Made by a program: the position numbers and the translations under genes
Shown: piece by piece, positions 8,513 to 16,700 of the stretch
Position numbering within the stretch: the stretch's first letter is position 1
Layout: each line of letters starts with the position of its first letter
Assembly (NCBI GenBank): GCA_050949165.1
Contig: JBMNFF010000009.1
Location: 186,001-250,000 of the forward strand
Reading direction: 5' to 3'
Origin: DAIOXA01 sp050949165
GTDB lineage: Bacteria; Bacillota; Proteinivoracia; UBA4975
Length of the DNA stretch: 64,000 nt
The notes under the pieces: generated by a model
What the model was told of the DNA's origin: nothing
Database searches by the model: none
Seen by the model: only the letters and a program-made list of their open reading frames with translations

Positions 8513-8588
<76 letters not shown>

Positions 8589-8594
8589 TTTCAT

Positions 8595-8670
8595 GCTCAC
8601 GTAGCTCAGTCGGTAGAGCGTATCCTTGGTAAGGATAAGGTCACCGGTTCAATCCCGGTCGTGAGCTCCA
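8595..8670 (+). tRNA. tRNA-Thr (anticodon GGT), copy 1
   Basis: Acceptor GCTCACG pairs with CGTGAGC; anticodon stem TATCC/GGATA holds loop TTGGTAA. CCA is encoded. Nearly identical to the copy at 8708. Confidence 0.95.
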
Positions 8671-8679
8671 TCATACTGT

Positions 8680-8699
8680 ACTGAAAATACCTGTTTAAA
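8680..8699 (+). repeat. Inverted repeat, left arm, flanking tRNA-Thr copy 2 and tRNA-Met
   Basis: The stretch ACTGAAAATACCTGTTTAAA is, apart from one extra base, the reverse complement of 8877-8897. Together the arms bracket two tRNAs. Confidence 0.7.
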
Positions 8700-8707
8700 T
8701 GCCCAAT

Positions 8708-8783
8708 GCTCATGTAGCTCAGTCGGTAGAGCGTATCCTTGGTAAGGATAAGGTCACCGGTTCAATCCCGGTCATGAGCTCCA
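8708..8783 (+). tRNA. tRNA-Thr (anticodon GGT), copy 2
   Basis: Matches copy 1 except for one compensated pair in the acceptor stem: GCTCATG/CATGAGC here against GCTCACG/CGTGAGC. CCA is encoded. Confidence 0.95.
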
Positions 8784-8789
8784 TAACAT

Positions 8790-8866
8790 GGCGGCGTAGC
8801 TCAGCTGGCTAGAGCATGCGGTTCATACCCGCAGTGTCCGGGGTTCAAGTCCCTGCGCCGCCACCA
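8790..8866 (+). tRNA. tRNA-Met, elongator (anticodon CAT)
   Basis: Acceptor GGCGGCG pairs fully with CGCCGCC, anticodon stem TGCGG/CCGCA, loop TTCATAC, CCA encoded. Full acceptor pairing excludes the initiator; a lysidine-modified tRNA-Ile2 would also read CAT, but the sequence looks like elongator Met. Confidence 0.88.
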
Positions 8867-8876
8867 TTTTCATTTT

Positions 8877-8897
8877 TTTAAACAGGTATTTTACAGT
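8877..8897 (+). repeat. Inverted repeat, right arm, flanking tRNA-Thr copy 2 and tRNA-Met
   Basis: TTTAAACAGGTATTTTACAGT pairs with 8680-8699 across a 177-base interval that holds two tRNAs. It lies just before the tuf ribosome site. Confidence 0.7.
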
Positions 8898-8940
8898 AAC
8901 TAATGGTTAATATAGTTTTCAATAAGGAGGATGAGTTACG

Positions 8941-10128
8941 TTGGCAAAGCAAAAGTTTGAACGCACAAAGCCCCACGTCAACATCGGCACCATCGGTCAC
9001 GTTGACCACGGCAAAACCACTTTGACCGCTGCCATTACATATGTACTGGCAAAGAAGGGACTATCCGAAGCGAGAGCCTTTGACACCATCGACAAGGCTC
9101 CTGAGGAGAAGGCCAGGGGCATCACGATTTCTACTTCCCACGTAGAGTACGAAACCGAAAACCGGCACTATGCCCACGTCGACTGCCCCGGTCACGCCGA
9201 CTATGTCAAGAACATGATCACCGGTGCTGCCCAGATGGACGGCGCCATCCTGGTGGTCTCCGCCGCCGACGGCCCCATGCCCCAGACCCGGGAGCACATC
9301 CTGTTGGCCCGTCAGGTTGGCGTTCCCAACATCGTCGTATTCATGAACAAGGTCGACATGGTAGACGATGAGGAACTGCTGGAATTGGTTGAGATGGAAG
9401 TTCGGGAACTCCTCAGCGAGTACGAATTCCCCGGCGACGATATTCCCGTTATCAGGGGTTCTGCCCTCAAAGCCCTGGAAGATCCCGATGGTGAGTGGGG
9501 AGAAAAGATTCTGGAATTGATGGCTGCAGTGGACGAGTACATTCCCCAGCCCGAGCGGCCTGTGGATAAGCCCTTCCTCATGCCCATCGAAGACGTCTTC
9601 ACCATCACCGGTCGCGGCACCGTCGTCACTGGCCGCGTTGAGCGCGGTTCCATCAAGGTTGGCGATGAAGTAGAGATCGTCGGTCTCATGGACGCTCCCC
9701 GCAAGACCGTCTGCACCGGTGTCGAGATGTTCCGCAAGATTCTGGACTATGCCGAAGCCGGCGACAACGTTGGCGCTTTGCTCAGGGGCGTTGACCGCAA
9801 GGAAGTCGAGCGCGGCCAGGTTCTGGCAAAGCCGGCCTCCATCAAGCCCTTGACCAAGTTTAAGGGAGAGGTCTACATCCTCACTAAAGAAGAAGGCGGC
9901 CGCCACACTGCATTCTTCAACGGGTATCGTCCCCAGTTTTACTTCCGGACCACCGACGTTACCGGCGTCATTACCCTTCCTGAAGGCGTAGAAATGGTCA
10001 TGCCCGGCGACAACGTCAACCTCGAAGTGGAACTGATCACCCCCATCGCCATTGAAGAGGGTCTGCGGTTCGCTATTCGCGAAGGCGGTCGCACAGTCGG
10101 TTCCGGGGTTGTAACGTCTGCAAAATAG
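8941..10128 (+). CDS. tuf: Elongation factor Tu
   Basis: 395 aa GTPase that delivers aminoacyl-tRNA to the ribosome. G1 GHVDHGKT (residues 19-26), switch I RGITIS, G3 DCPGHADY, G4 NKVD and G5 GSALK are all present, followed by beta-barrel domains 2 and 3. It starts at TTG behind AAGGAGGATG. It lies after a tRNA cluster and before rpmG-secE-nusG, like tufB of Proteobacteria, instead of between fusA and rpsJ. A terminator overlaps the stop codon. Domain 3 reads GRHTAFF where most EF-Tu have GRHTPFF. Confidence 0.98.
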   Translation: MAKQKFERTKPHVNIGTIGHVDHGKTTLTAAITYVLAKKGLSEARAFDTIDKAPEEKARGITISTSHVEYETENRHYAHVDCPGHADYVKNMITGAAQMDGAILVVSAADGPMPQTREHILLARQVGVPNIVVFMNKVDMVDDEELLELVEMEVRELLSEYEFPGDDIPVIRGSALKALEDPDGEWGEKILELMAAVDEYIPQPERPVDKPFLMPIEDVFTITGRGTVVTGRVERGSIKVGDEVEIVGLMDAPRKTVCTGVEMFRKILDYAEAGDNVGALLRGVDRKEVERGQVLAKPASIKPLTKFKGEVYILTKEEGGRHTAFFNGYRPQFYFRTTDVTGVITLPEGVEMVMPGDNVNLEVELITPIAIEEGLRFAIREGGRTVGSGVVTSAK

Positions 10129-10154
10129 TGACCGCGTATGCGGTCACTTTTTTC
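10127..10154 (+). terminator. Rho-independent terminator after tuf
   Basis: GTGACCGC / GCGGTCAC stem with loop GTAT and a TTTTTTC tail. The stem begins on the last base of the tuf stop codon. Confidence 0.92.
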
Positions 10155-10170
10155 TAACCCAGAGTTTTGT

Positions 10171-10199
10171 TTGACAATGGGTCCCAGGTATGTTAGATT
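10171..10199 (+). promoter_or_regulatory. rpmG-secE-nusG promoter
   Basis: TTGACA (10171-10176), 17 bp, TAGATT (10194-10199), directly behind the tuf terminator. Confidence 0.75.
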
Positions 10200-10252
10200 T
10201 GTTGAGTGACATAATTTCCGGCTGTGTCAGGCAGTAGAGGAGGTGTTCGGCA

Positions 10253-10402
10253 ATGCGGGTAATAATTACGCTGGCCTGTACCGAGTGCAAACAGAGGAAT
10301 TATACAACTAAAAAGAGTAAGAAAAACACCCCTGACCGGATTGAGTTAAAGAAGTACTGCCGGTTCTGCAGGCAGCATACAGTGCATAGGGAAACCAAGT
10401 AG
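10253..10402 (+). CDS. rpmG: 50S ribosomal protein L33
   Basis: 49 aa, short and basic, starting MRVIITLACTECKQRNY. Two Cys-x2-Cys pairs (CTEC, CRFC) make it the zinc-binding form. AGAGGAGGTG precedes ATG 10253. It heads the rpmG-secE-nusG-rplK-rplA run. Confidence 0.95.
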   Translation: MRVIITLACTECKQRNYTTKKSKKNTPDRIELKKYCRFCRQHTVHRETK

Positions 10403-10421
10403 CAGGGGGAGAGCAGAGAAG

Positions 10422-10601
10422 ATGAACAGGTTCCTATCTTTTTTTAAGGATGTCTTTCGGGAACTAAAGAAGGTCAAATGGCCCAACAGGCGGGAGCTGA
10501 CGACTTATACCACCGTCGTCGTCATTGCCGTTGTGCTTGTCGCCGCCATCATTTGGGTGGTAGATACCGGTTACACTAAGGTTCTGCAGCTCATCTTTTA
10601 G
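10422..10601 (+). CDS. secE: Preprotein translocase subunit SecE
   Basis: 59 aa. The amphipathic N-terminal helix carries the conserved ELKKVKWPNRREL motif, followed by one transmembrane helix (about residues 29-48). This is the short single-span SecE of Bacillota, which clamps SecY. Start ATG 10422; nusG follows after 20 bases. Confidence 0.95.
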   Translation: MNRFLSFFKDVFRELKKVKWPNRRELTTYTTVVVIAVVLVAAIIWVVDTGYTKVLQLIF

Positions 10602-10621
10602 CAGTAAAGGGGGTTCGATCC

Positions 10622-11155
10622 CTGAGCCAGGACAAAGCAGAAGCCAAATGGTATGTGGTTCATACCTATTCGGGCTACGAAAACAAAGTCAAGACCAATT
10701 TGGAGAAGCGCATTGTCCACATGAAGATGGAGGACAGGATTTTTCGTGTTCGCGTCCCCATGGAAGAGGAGCGCGACCCCAAAGCCGGCAAAACTATCCA
10801 GAGGAAAGTTTTTCCCGGTTATGTTTTGGTGGAAATGATTATGACCGACGAATCGTGGTATGTCGTGCGCAACACTCCCGGCGTAACGGGCTTTGTGGGT
10901 TCCGGCGTTCGCCCCATCCCCCTGTCCGAGTCGGAGTTGCGCAGCATCATGAAGCGTCTGGATGACGCCGAACCCCTGATCAAGGTCAAATTTGCCATCG
11001 GGGATAATGTCAAGATTACCCGGGGACCCTTTGCCGGGATCGTCGCCGTCGTTCAGGAAATCCTGGCCGATAAAGGCAAGGTCAGGGTTTCAGTTTCTAT
11101 TTTTGGCAGAGAGACCCCCATGGAACTGGATTTCGATCAGGTAGAAACTCTCTAA
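10622..11155 (+). CDS. nusG: Transcription termination/antitermination factor NusG, probable CTG start
   Basis: 177 aa from CTG 10622. The NGN domain (WYVVHTYSGYENKV to about residue 115) is followed by a KOW domain (GDNVKITRGPFAGIVA). NusG binds RNA polymerase and affects pausing, termination and coupling to ribosomes. No ATG, GTG or TTG lies in frame between the secE stop and GTG 10655, and that GTG would cut off the conserved WYV strand and has no ribosome site. CTG 10622 has AAAGGGGG 9 bases upstream, gives the usual SQDKAEAKWYVVHT start and matches the length of the Bacillus protein. The conservative alternative is 10655-11155. Confidence 0.93.
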   Translation: MSQDKAEAKWYVVHTYSGYENKVKTNLEKRIVHMKMEDRIFRVRVPMEEERDPKAGKTIQRKVFPGYVLVEMIMTDESWYVVRNTPGVTGFVGSGVRPIPLSESELRSIMKRLDDAEPLIKVKFAIGDNVKITRGPFAGIVAVVQEILADKGKVRVSVSIFGRETPMELDFDQVETL

Positions 11156-11179
11156 CAGTCAGACAGGAGGTGGAAGAAA

Positions 11180-11605
11180 ATGCCCAAAAAAGTCATAAAA
11201 CAAATCAAGCTTCAGATTCCTGCCGGCAAGGCGAATCCTGCGCCGCCGGTTGGTCCGGCCTTGGGTCAGGCGGGTCTAAACATCATGCAGTTCTGCAAGG
11301 AATTTAATGAAAAGACCGCCAAGCAAGCGGGCCTGATCATTCCTGTAGAAATCACCGTCTACCAGGACCGTTCCTTCTCCTTTGTCCTCAAGACTCCTCC
11401 TGCCGCCGTCCTGCTCAAGAAGGCAGCTGGAATCGAGAAGGCTTCGGGAGAGCCCAATAAGAACAAAGTCGCCAAGGTCAAGCGCTCCGCCGTCAGGGAA
11501 ATCGCCGAACAAAAAATGGTCGACCTCAACGCCGCCGATGTCGAAGCGGCCATGCGCATGGTGGAAGGCACTGCCCGCAGCATGGGGATTACTGTAGAAG
11601 ATTAA
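11180..11605 (+). CDS. rplK: 50S ribosomal protein L11
   Basis: 141 aa, normal length. It has the proline-rich N-terminal PPVGPALGQAGLNI motif that contacts 23S rRNA and thiopeptide antibiotics, and a C-terminal rRNA-binding domain. GGAGGTG precedes the ATG. L11 and L1 form a couplet; an L1-type operator lies between them. Confidence 0.97.
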   Translation: MPKKVIKQIKLQIPAGKANPAPPVGPALGQAGLNIMQFCKEFNEKTAKQAGLIIPVEITVYQDRSFSFVLKTPPAAVLLKKAAGIEKASGEPNKNKVAKVKRSAVREIAEQKMVDLNAADVEAAMRMVEGTARSMGITVED

Positions 11606-11646
11606 TTCGGCGCGGAATGTGCCCGTAACGCGGCACGACAAATAAT

Positions 11647-11674
11647 GTGGGAGGGTTTATCCCGCTACTACCAC
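11647..11674 (+). promoter_or_regulatory. Probable ribosomal protein L1 binding site (autoregulatory operator)
   Basis: GTGG (11647-11650) pairs with CCAC (11671-11674), with GAGGG facing CCC inside, just before the rplA ribosome site. This GTGGGAGG...ACCAC layout mimics the L1 site on 23S rRNA and is common before rplA in Bacillota. A second small hairpin GTGCC/GGCAC lies upstream at 11619-11636. Confidence 0.65.
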
Positions 11675-11689
11675 GAGGAGGAATAGCAA

Positions 11690-12400
11690 TTGGCTAAAAA
11701 GTCAAAGAGGATGCAAGAACAACTCAAGCAGTTTGACCGCACTCAGAGCTACGGACCCAGGGAAGCCCTGGATTTTGTCAAGAACATGGCTTCCGCCAAG
11801 TTCGACGAAACAGTGGATCTCGCTGTAAAACTGGGAATCAACACCCGGCACGCTGATCAGCAGATTCGCGGCGCCGTGGTGCTGCCCCATGGAACCGGCA
11901 AAACCGCCAGAGTCTTGGTCTTCGCCAAGGGCGAAAAGGCCAGTGAAGCCAAACAGGCCGGCGCCGATTATGTGGGCGATGCCGACATGGTTGAGAAGAT
12001 TCAGGGCGGCTGGCTGGACTTTGACGTCGCCGTGGCCACTCCGGACATGATGGGCACCGTCGGTAAGCTGGGCCGGATCTTGGGACCCAAGGGCCTGATG
12101 CCCAACCCCAAGACTGGGACGGTGACCATGGATGTCGCCCGGGCTGTCCAGGAGATCAAGGCCGGTAAGATCGAGTACCGCGCAGAGCGGGCCGGCATAA
12201 TCCACGTGCCCCTGGGCAAAGTCTCCTTTGACACCGACAAATTGCTGGACAATTTTAAGACCGTCATGGAGACCTTGATCAAGGCCAAGCCTGCCGCCGC
12301 CAAAGGACAGTATGTCCGTTCGGTGACTGTTTCCTCGACAATGGGTCCCGGGGTTAAGATCAGCACAACCCGGGCCGCTGCCTGGGATAAAGAAGACTAG
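11690..12400 (+). CDS. rplA: 50S ribosomal protein L1
   Basis: 236 aa, starting at TTG behind ACGAGGAGGAATA. The LGPKGLMPNPKTGTV motif of the L1 RNA-binding face is present. L1 forms the mobile stalk near the E site and represses its own mRNA, consistent with the operator just upstream. The stop TAG is followed within 3 bases by the -35 box of the rplJ promoter. Confidence 0.97.
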   Translation: MAKKSKRMQEQLKQFDRTQSYGPREALDFVKNMASAKFDETVDLAVKLGINTRHADQQIRGAVVLPHGTGKTARVLVFAKGEKASEAKQAGADYVGDADMVEKIQGGWLDFDVAVATPDMMGTVGKLGRILGPKGLMPNPKTGTVTMDVARAVQEIKAGKIEYRAERAGIIHVPLGKVSFDTDKLLDNFKTVMETLIKAKPAAAKGQYVRSVTVSSTMGPGVKISTTRAAAWDKED

Positions 12401-12403
12401 GAC

Positions 12404-12432
12404 TTGACGCCCCAGGATTTAAGTGATACACT
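12404..12432 (+). promoter_or_regulatory. rplJL promoter
   Basis: TTGACG (12404-12409), 17 bp, TACACT (12427-12432), 3 bases after the rplA stop. It allows rplJL to be expressed apart from rplKA. Confidence 0.72.
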
Positions 12433-12440
12433 TGCTTTTG

Positions 12441-12560
12441 TCAATTGAATAGTCTCTGCCGCAGACAGCAGGTGTCCCTGGGACTTAATTTCCTGCCGAG
12501 GTGGAAAGGATATGCGCGTTTTTGTGCTGCATTAACCCTTCCAGCTCGGGAAGGGTTTTT
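12441..12560 (+). promoter_or_regulatory. L10 leader RNA
   Basis: Untranslated stretch between the rplJ promoter and gene with the usual L10-leader landmarks: CTGCCGCAGACAGCAGGTG, then CCTGCCGAGGTGG, a TATGCGCG segment, then an intrinsic terminator. In this family the L10-L12 complex binds the leader and reduces expression of rplJL. Confidence 0.8.
12534..12560 (+). terminator. Attenuator terminator of the L10 leader
   Basis: AACCCTTCC / GGAAGGGTT stem, loop AGCTCG, T-run. It lies 26 bases before rplJ, inside the transcript, so it acts as an attenuator. Confidence 0.85.
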
Positions 12561-12586
12561 ACTTTACCGCGACAGGAGGTGTAGTT

Positions 12587-13120
12587 ATGAGTTCACAAGC
12601 AGTTTTGGAAAGCAAGCAGCAGATAGTTGAAGAGATCAGCGATAAACTGCAGCGGGCTGTTTCCGCCGTCCTCACTGATTACCGCGGCCTCAATGTCACT
12701 GAGGCTACCCAGCTTCGCAAGGAGCTGAGGGAGGCCGGGGTCGAGTATCGGGTTCTCAAGAATACTCTGACCAGGCTGGCTGTAGACAAAGTAGGGTTCT
12801 CCGATTTAAAGAAGGATCTGGTCGGCCCCACCGCCATCGCATTCAGCTATGATGACCCCGTCGCTCCGGCCAAAATCCTCACCAAATTTGCCAAGGCGCA
12901 CAAGAAGCTGGAGTTGAAGGCCGGCGTGGTGGAGGGCAAGATCATCGACGTTGCCGCAATCACCGCCCTGGCCGACTTGCCCAGTCGGGAGGTCTTGCTG
13001 GCCCAGGTTCTGGCCGGGTTCCAAGGCCCCATCTCCGGTTTCGTCAACGTCCTGCAGGGTAATCTGCGCAATTTTGCCTGTGTAATCAATGCCATTAAAG
13101 AGCAAAGGGAACAGGCATAA
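12587..13120 (+). CDS. rplJ: 50S ribosomal protein L10
   Basis: 177 aa. The N-terminal rRNA-binding domain (LTDYRGLNVTEATQLRKELR, then YRVLKNTL) precedes a C-terminal helix that carries the L7/L12 dimers. GACAGGAGGTG precedes the ATG. Expression is probably controlled by the leader and attenuator upstream. Confidence 0.97.
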   Translation: MSSQAVLESKQQIVEEISDKLQRAVSAVLTDYRGLNVTEATQLRKELREAGVEYRVLKNTLTRLAVDKVGFSDLKKDLVGPTAIAFSYDDPVAPAKILTKFAKAHKKLELKAGVVEGKIIDVAAITALADLPSREVLLAQVLAGFQGPISGFVNVLQGNLRNFACVINAIKEQREQA

Positions 13121-13159
13121 ATTAAATACAAATTTTAAAATCCAGGAGGTTTACTAAAT

Positions 13160-13543
13160 ATGTCCAAAGTGCAAGAAGTATTGGAAATCGTCAAGAACAT
13201 GACCGTTCTCGAGCTGTCCGAGTTGGTAAAGGCCTGTGAAGAGGAATTTGGCGTAACCGCTGCTGCTCCCATGGCTGTTGCTGCCGCCCCCGCCGCTGCT
13301 GCTGGCGGCGCCGCCGATGCCGGCGAAGAGCAAACCGAATTCGATGCCGTCCTCACCGCCGCCGGTGACCAGAAGATCAAGGTCATCAAGGTTGTCCGGG
13401 AGATCACCGGTCTCGGCCTCAAGGAAGCCAAGGATCTGGTAGACGGCGCTCCCAAACCTTTGAAAGAGAAGGTCTCCAAGGAAGAAGCCGAAGAAATCAA
13501 AGCCAAGATCAGCGAAGTTGGCGGCACCGTCGAAATCAAATAG
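13160..13543 (+). CDS. rplL: 50S ribosomal protein L7/L12
   Basis: 127 aa. An N-terminal dimerisation helix, an Ala-rich hinge (about residues 36-53) and a C-terminal domain with the conserved KIKVIKVVREITGLGLKEAK surface that recruits translation GTPases. CAGGAGG precedes the ATG. A weak terminator follows, giving partial readthrough into rpoBC. Confidence 0.97.
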   Translation: MSKVQEVLEIVKNMTVLELSELVKACEEEFGVTAAAPMAVAAAPAAAAGGAADAGEEQTEFDAVLTAAGDQKIKVIKVVREITGLGLKEAKDLVDGAPKPLKEKVSKEEAEEIKAKISEVGGTVEIK

Positions 13544-13557
13544 CCTGCTGCCATCCT

Positions 13558-13590
13558 ATCACGTCTCCCTCAGGAGGCGTGATTTCTATT
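13558..13590 (+). terminator. rplL-rpoB attenuator hairpin
   Basis: ATCACGTCTCC / GGAGGCGTGAT stem with one T-G pair and loop CTCA, then TTCTATTT. The weak T-tail suggests partial termination between rplJL and rpoBC, as in other bacteria. Confidence 0.72.
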
Positions 13591-13618
13591 TGACTTCAAA
13601 TACTGCTTGTGTTATTAT
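13590..13618 (+). promoter_or_regulatory. rpoBC promoter
   Basis: TTGACT (13590-13595), 17 bp, TATTAT (13613-13618), placed right at the tail of the rplL attenuator. Confidence 0.75.
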
Positions 13619-13658
13619 TATAACTTGCCATGTAATACTATTTTTTTATGGGTTTAAA

Positions 13659-13690
13659 CCCTCCGGAGAATAAAATTTCTCCGGAAGGGG
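13659..13690 (+). promoter_or_regulatory. Hairpin in the rpoB leader
   Basis: CCGGAGAA (13663-13670) pairs with TTCTCCGG (13677-13684), extended by an imperfect outer stem. No T-run follows, so it is not a terminator; it may affect mRNA stability or bind a regulator. Confidence 0.5.
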
Positions 13691-13742
13691 TAACCTATTC
13701 TGGTATATTGCCCGGAAAAATCTGGACGAGAGGTGATGGTTT

Positions 13743-16700
13743 TTGGCCAAGGTAGTTGAACCCGGCGCCGAGGCGCGCAGAAGCTACTCCAGGATTACAG
13801 AAGTCCTTGACCTCCCCGACCTTTTAGAAATCCAGACTGAATCGTACAAGTGGTTCCTGGAAGAGGGGCTCAACGAAATGTTTAAGGACATTTCACCGAT
13901 TAAAGACTTCACTGAAGAACTGCTGTTGGAATTTATCTCATATCACTTGGATCAGCCCAAGTACTCGGTGGATGAATGCAAGGAGCGGGATGCTACATAC
14001 TCTGCTCCCCTCAGGGTCCAGGTTCGCTTAATCAATAAAGAGACCGGCGAAGTCAAAGAGCAGGAAGTTTACATGGGCGACTTCCCCTTAATGACTAAGA
14101 ATGGAACTTTTATAATTAATGGCGCCGAGCGGGTCATCGTAAGCCAGCTGGTGCGCTCTCCCGGGGCATATTTTAACCAGCAGATCGACTCGGGGGGCAA
14201 TATGCTCTTTACGGGGACGCTGATTCCCAACCGGGGGGCCTGGCTGGAGTTTGAGACCGACAGCAACAATGTTGCCTGGGTGCGGGTGGACAGGACTCGC
14301 AAACTGCCCATGACGGTGCTCCTGCGCAGTATCGGCTATGGCAGCAATGCAGAGATAATTCAGCTCTTCGGCGACAATAACGATGTCCTCAACGCTACTT
14401 TGGAAAAGGACCATACCGATTCCTTTGAAAGCGGCCTCTTGGAGATATATAAGCGCCTGCGCCCCGGCGAGCCTGCCAACGTCGATAACGCCAGGAGCTT
14501 ATTTGAGAACCTCTTCTTTGACCCCAAGCGCTATGACCTGGCCCATGTCGGCCGCTATAAACTGAACAAGAAGCTGGGCGCCCGGCGGCGCCTGCGTTAC
14601 CGCAAACTGGCTGAGCATATCGTCGACACCGACACCGGAGAAATTATAGTAGAAGCGGGCTCAATTCTGGACGATCAACTGTTGGATACCATCTATAAAA
14701 TGAAGGAACCGCCAACAGCTATTTCTGTGTACAGTGACGACAATGTTCCGGTACGGGTGGTGGGCAACGGCGAACCCGGCCATGGCACCAACAGCGTAAC
14801 CCGGCAGGATATCGTCGCAGTTATCGGTTACTTGCTCAACCTGACCCAGGGAATCGGCGAAGTCGACGATATCGACCATTTGGGCAACCGTAGACTGCGC
14901 AGCGTCGGTGAGCTCCTGCAGAATCAATTCAGGGTAGGCCTCTCTCGCATGGAGCGGGTTGTCAAGGAGCGCATGACCATTCAGGATGTCGACGCCATTA
15001 CTCCTCAAGCCCTGATCAATATTCGTCCCGTCATCGCTGCCATTAAAGAGTTTTTCGGCAGCAGCCAGCTCTCCCAGTTCATGGATCAGACCAATCCCCT
15101 GGCCGAGCTCAGTCATAAGCGCAGGCTGAGCGCCTTGGGTCCGGGAGGTCTGAGCCGTGATCGGGCGGGTTTTGAAGTTCGGGACGTTCACTACTCCCAC
15201 TACGGCCGCATGTGCCCCATCGAGACTCCCGAGGGTCCCAATATCGGGCTCATCGGGTCCTTGAGCACGTATGCGCGCATGAATCGCTACGGCTTTATCG
15301 AGACTCCCTACCGCAAGGTGGACAGAACCCAGGGCCGGGTCACCGATGAAATCGTCTACCTCACCGCCGACGATGAAGACCAGTACGCCATCGCTCAGGC
15401 CAACGCTCCCTTGGACAAGGATGGTTTTTTTACCACATCTTCCATCAGCGTTCGCCTGGGCAGTGAAATAACGACCCGACCGCCCAAGGAAGTCGATTAT
15501 ATGGACGTCTCTCCCAAACAGTTGGTCAGCGTGGCCACCAGTTTGATTCCCTTCCTGGAAAACGACGATGCCAACCGGGCTTTGATGGGCGCCAACATGC
15601 AGAAGCAGGCTGTCCCCCTCCTGGTCCCCGAGGCTCCCATTGTGGGGACGGGCATCGAAGGTAAGGTGGCCCGGGATTCCCGGGTCGTGGTGGTCGCCGT
15701 CAATTCTGGAATTGTAGAGAGGGTTACCGCTACCGAGATCGTCATCAATCGGGGCGACAACAAAGAGGACGCCTCCATCAGCGGCATGACGGGAGAGATC
15801 TTCCCCCGGGGAACCATGGGCGGCAGGGATATTTACTCCCTTACCAAATTTATGCGTTCCAACCAGGGGACCTGTATTTCCCAGCGCCCCACTGTAAAAA
15901 AGGGAGAACGGGTTGAAGCCGGCGACATCATCGCCGACGGTCCTTCCACCGACCGGGGCGAATTGGCCCTGGGTCGCAATGTGCTGGTGGCCTTCATGAC
16001 CTGGGAAGGCTATAACTATGAGGACGCCATTCTTATCAGCGAGCGCCTGGTTCAGGATGATGTCTTTACCTCCATTCATATTGAGGAATACGAAGCCGAG
16101 GCCCGGGATACCAAGCTGGGCCCCGAAGAAATAACCCGGGATATTCCCAACGTCGGCGACGAGGCCCTGAAGAACCTGGACGCCCGGGGCATCATCCGCA
16201 TCGGCGCAGAGGTCCGGCCAAACGATATCCTGGTGGGCAAGGTCACCCCCAAGGGTGAGACCGAACTTACTGCCGAAGAGCGGTTGCTCCGCGCCATCTT
16301 TGGCGAAAAGGCCCGGGAAGTCCGGGATACGTCCCTCAAGGTTCCCCACGGTGAATCCGGCATCGTCGTAGATGTCAAAGTCTTTAACCGGGAGGACGGG
16401 GATGAACTGTCTCCCGGCGTCAACCAGCTGGTCCGGGTGTACATCGCCCAAAAACGCAAGATATCCGTCGGCGACAAGATGGCAGGCCGCCATGGCAACA
16501 AAGGGGTCATATCCAAGATCCTCCCGGTGGAGGATATGCCCTTCCTGCCCGACGGCACTCCCGTGGATATTGTTCTCAACCCCCTGGGGGTTCCCTCCAG
16601 GATGAATATCGGCCAGGTCCTGGAAACCCACCTGGGGTGGGCGGCCAAGGTCCTGGGAATCAAAATCGCCACTCCGGTATTTGACGGCGCTTCGGAATTT

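Noticed and set aside
8790..8866. tRNA-Ile2 (lysidine type) instead of tRNA-Met
   Set aside because: The body looks like elongator Met; without comparison I keep Met but cannot fully exclude Ile2.
12445..12630. A 61-codon frame before rplJ
   Set aside because: It covers the L10 leader and attenuator and overlaps the rplJ start without a ribosome site; the RNA explanation is better.
15058..15160. Possible rifampicin or streptomycin resistance alleles in rpoB and rpsL
   Set aside because: The known resistance positions carry the sensitive-type residues in both proteins.
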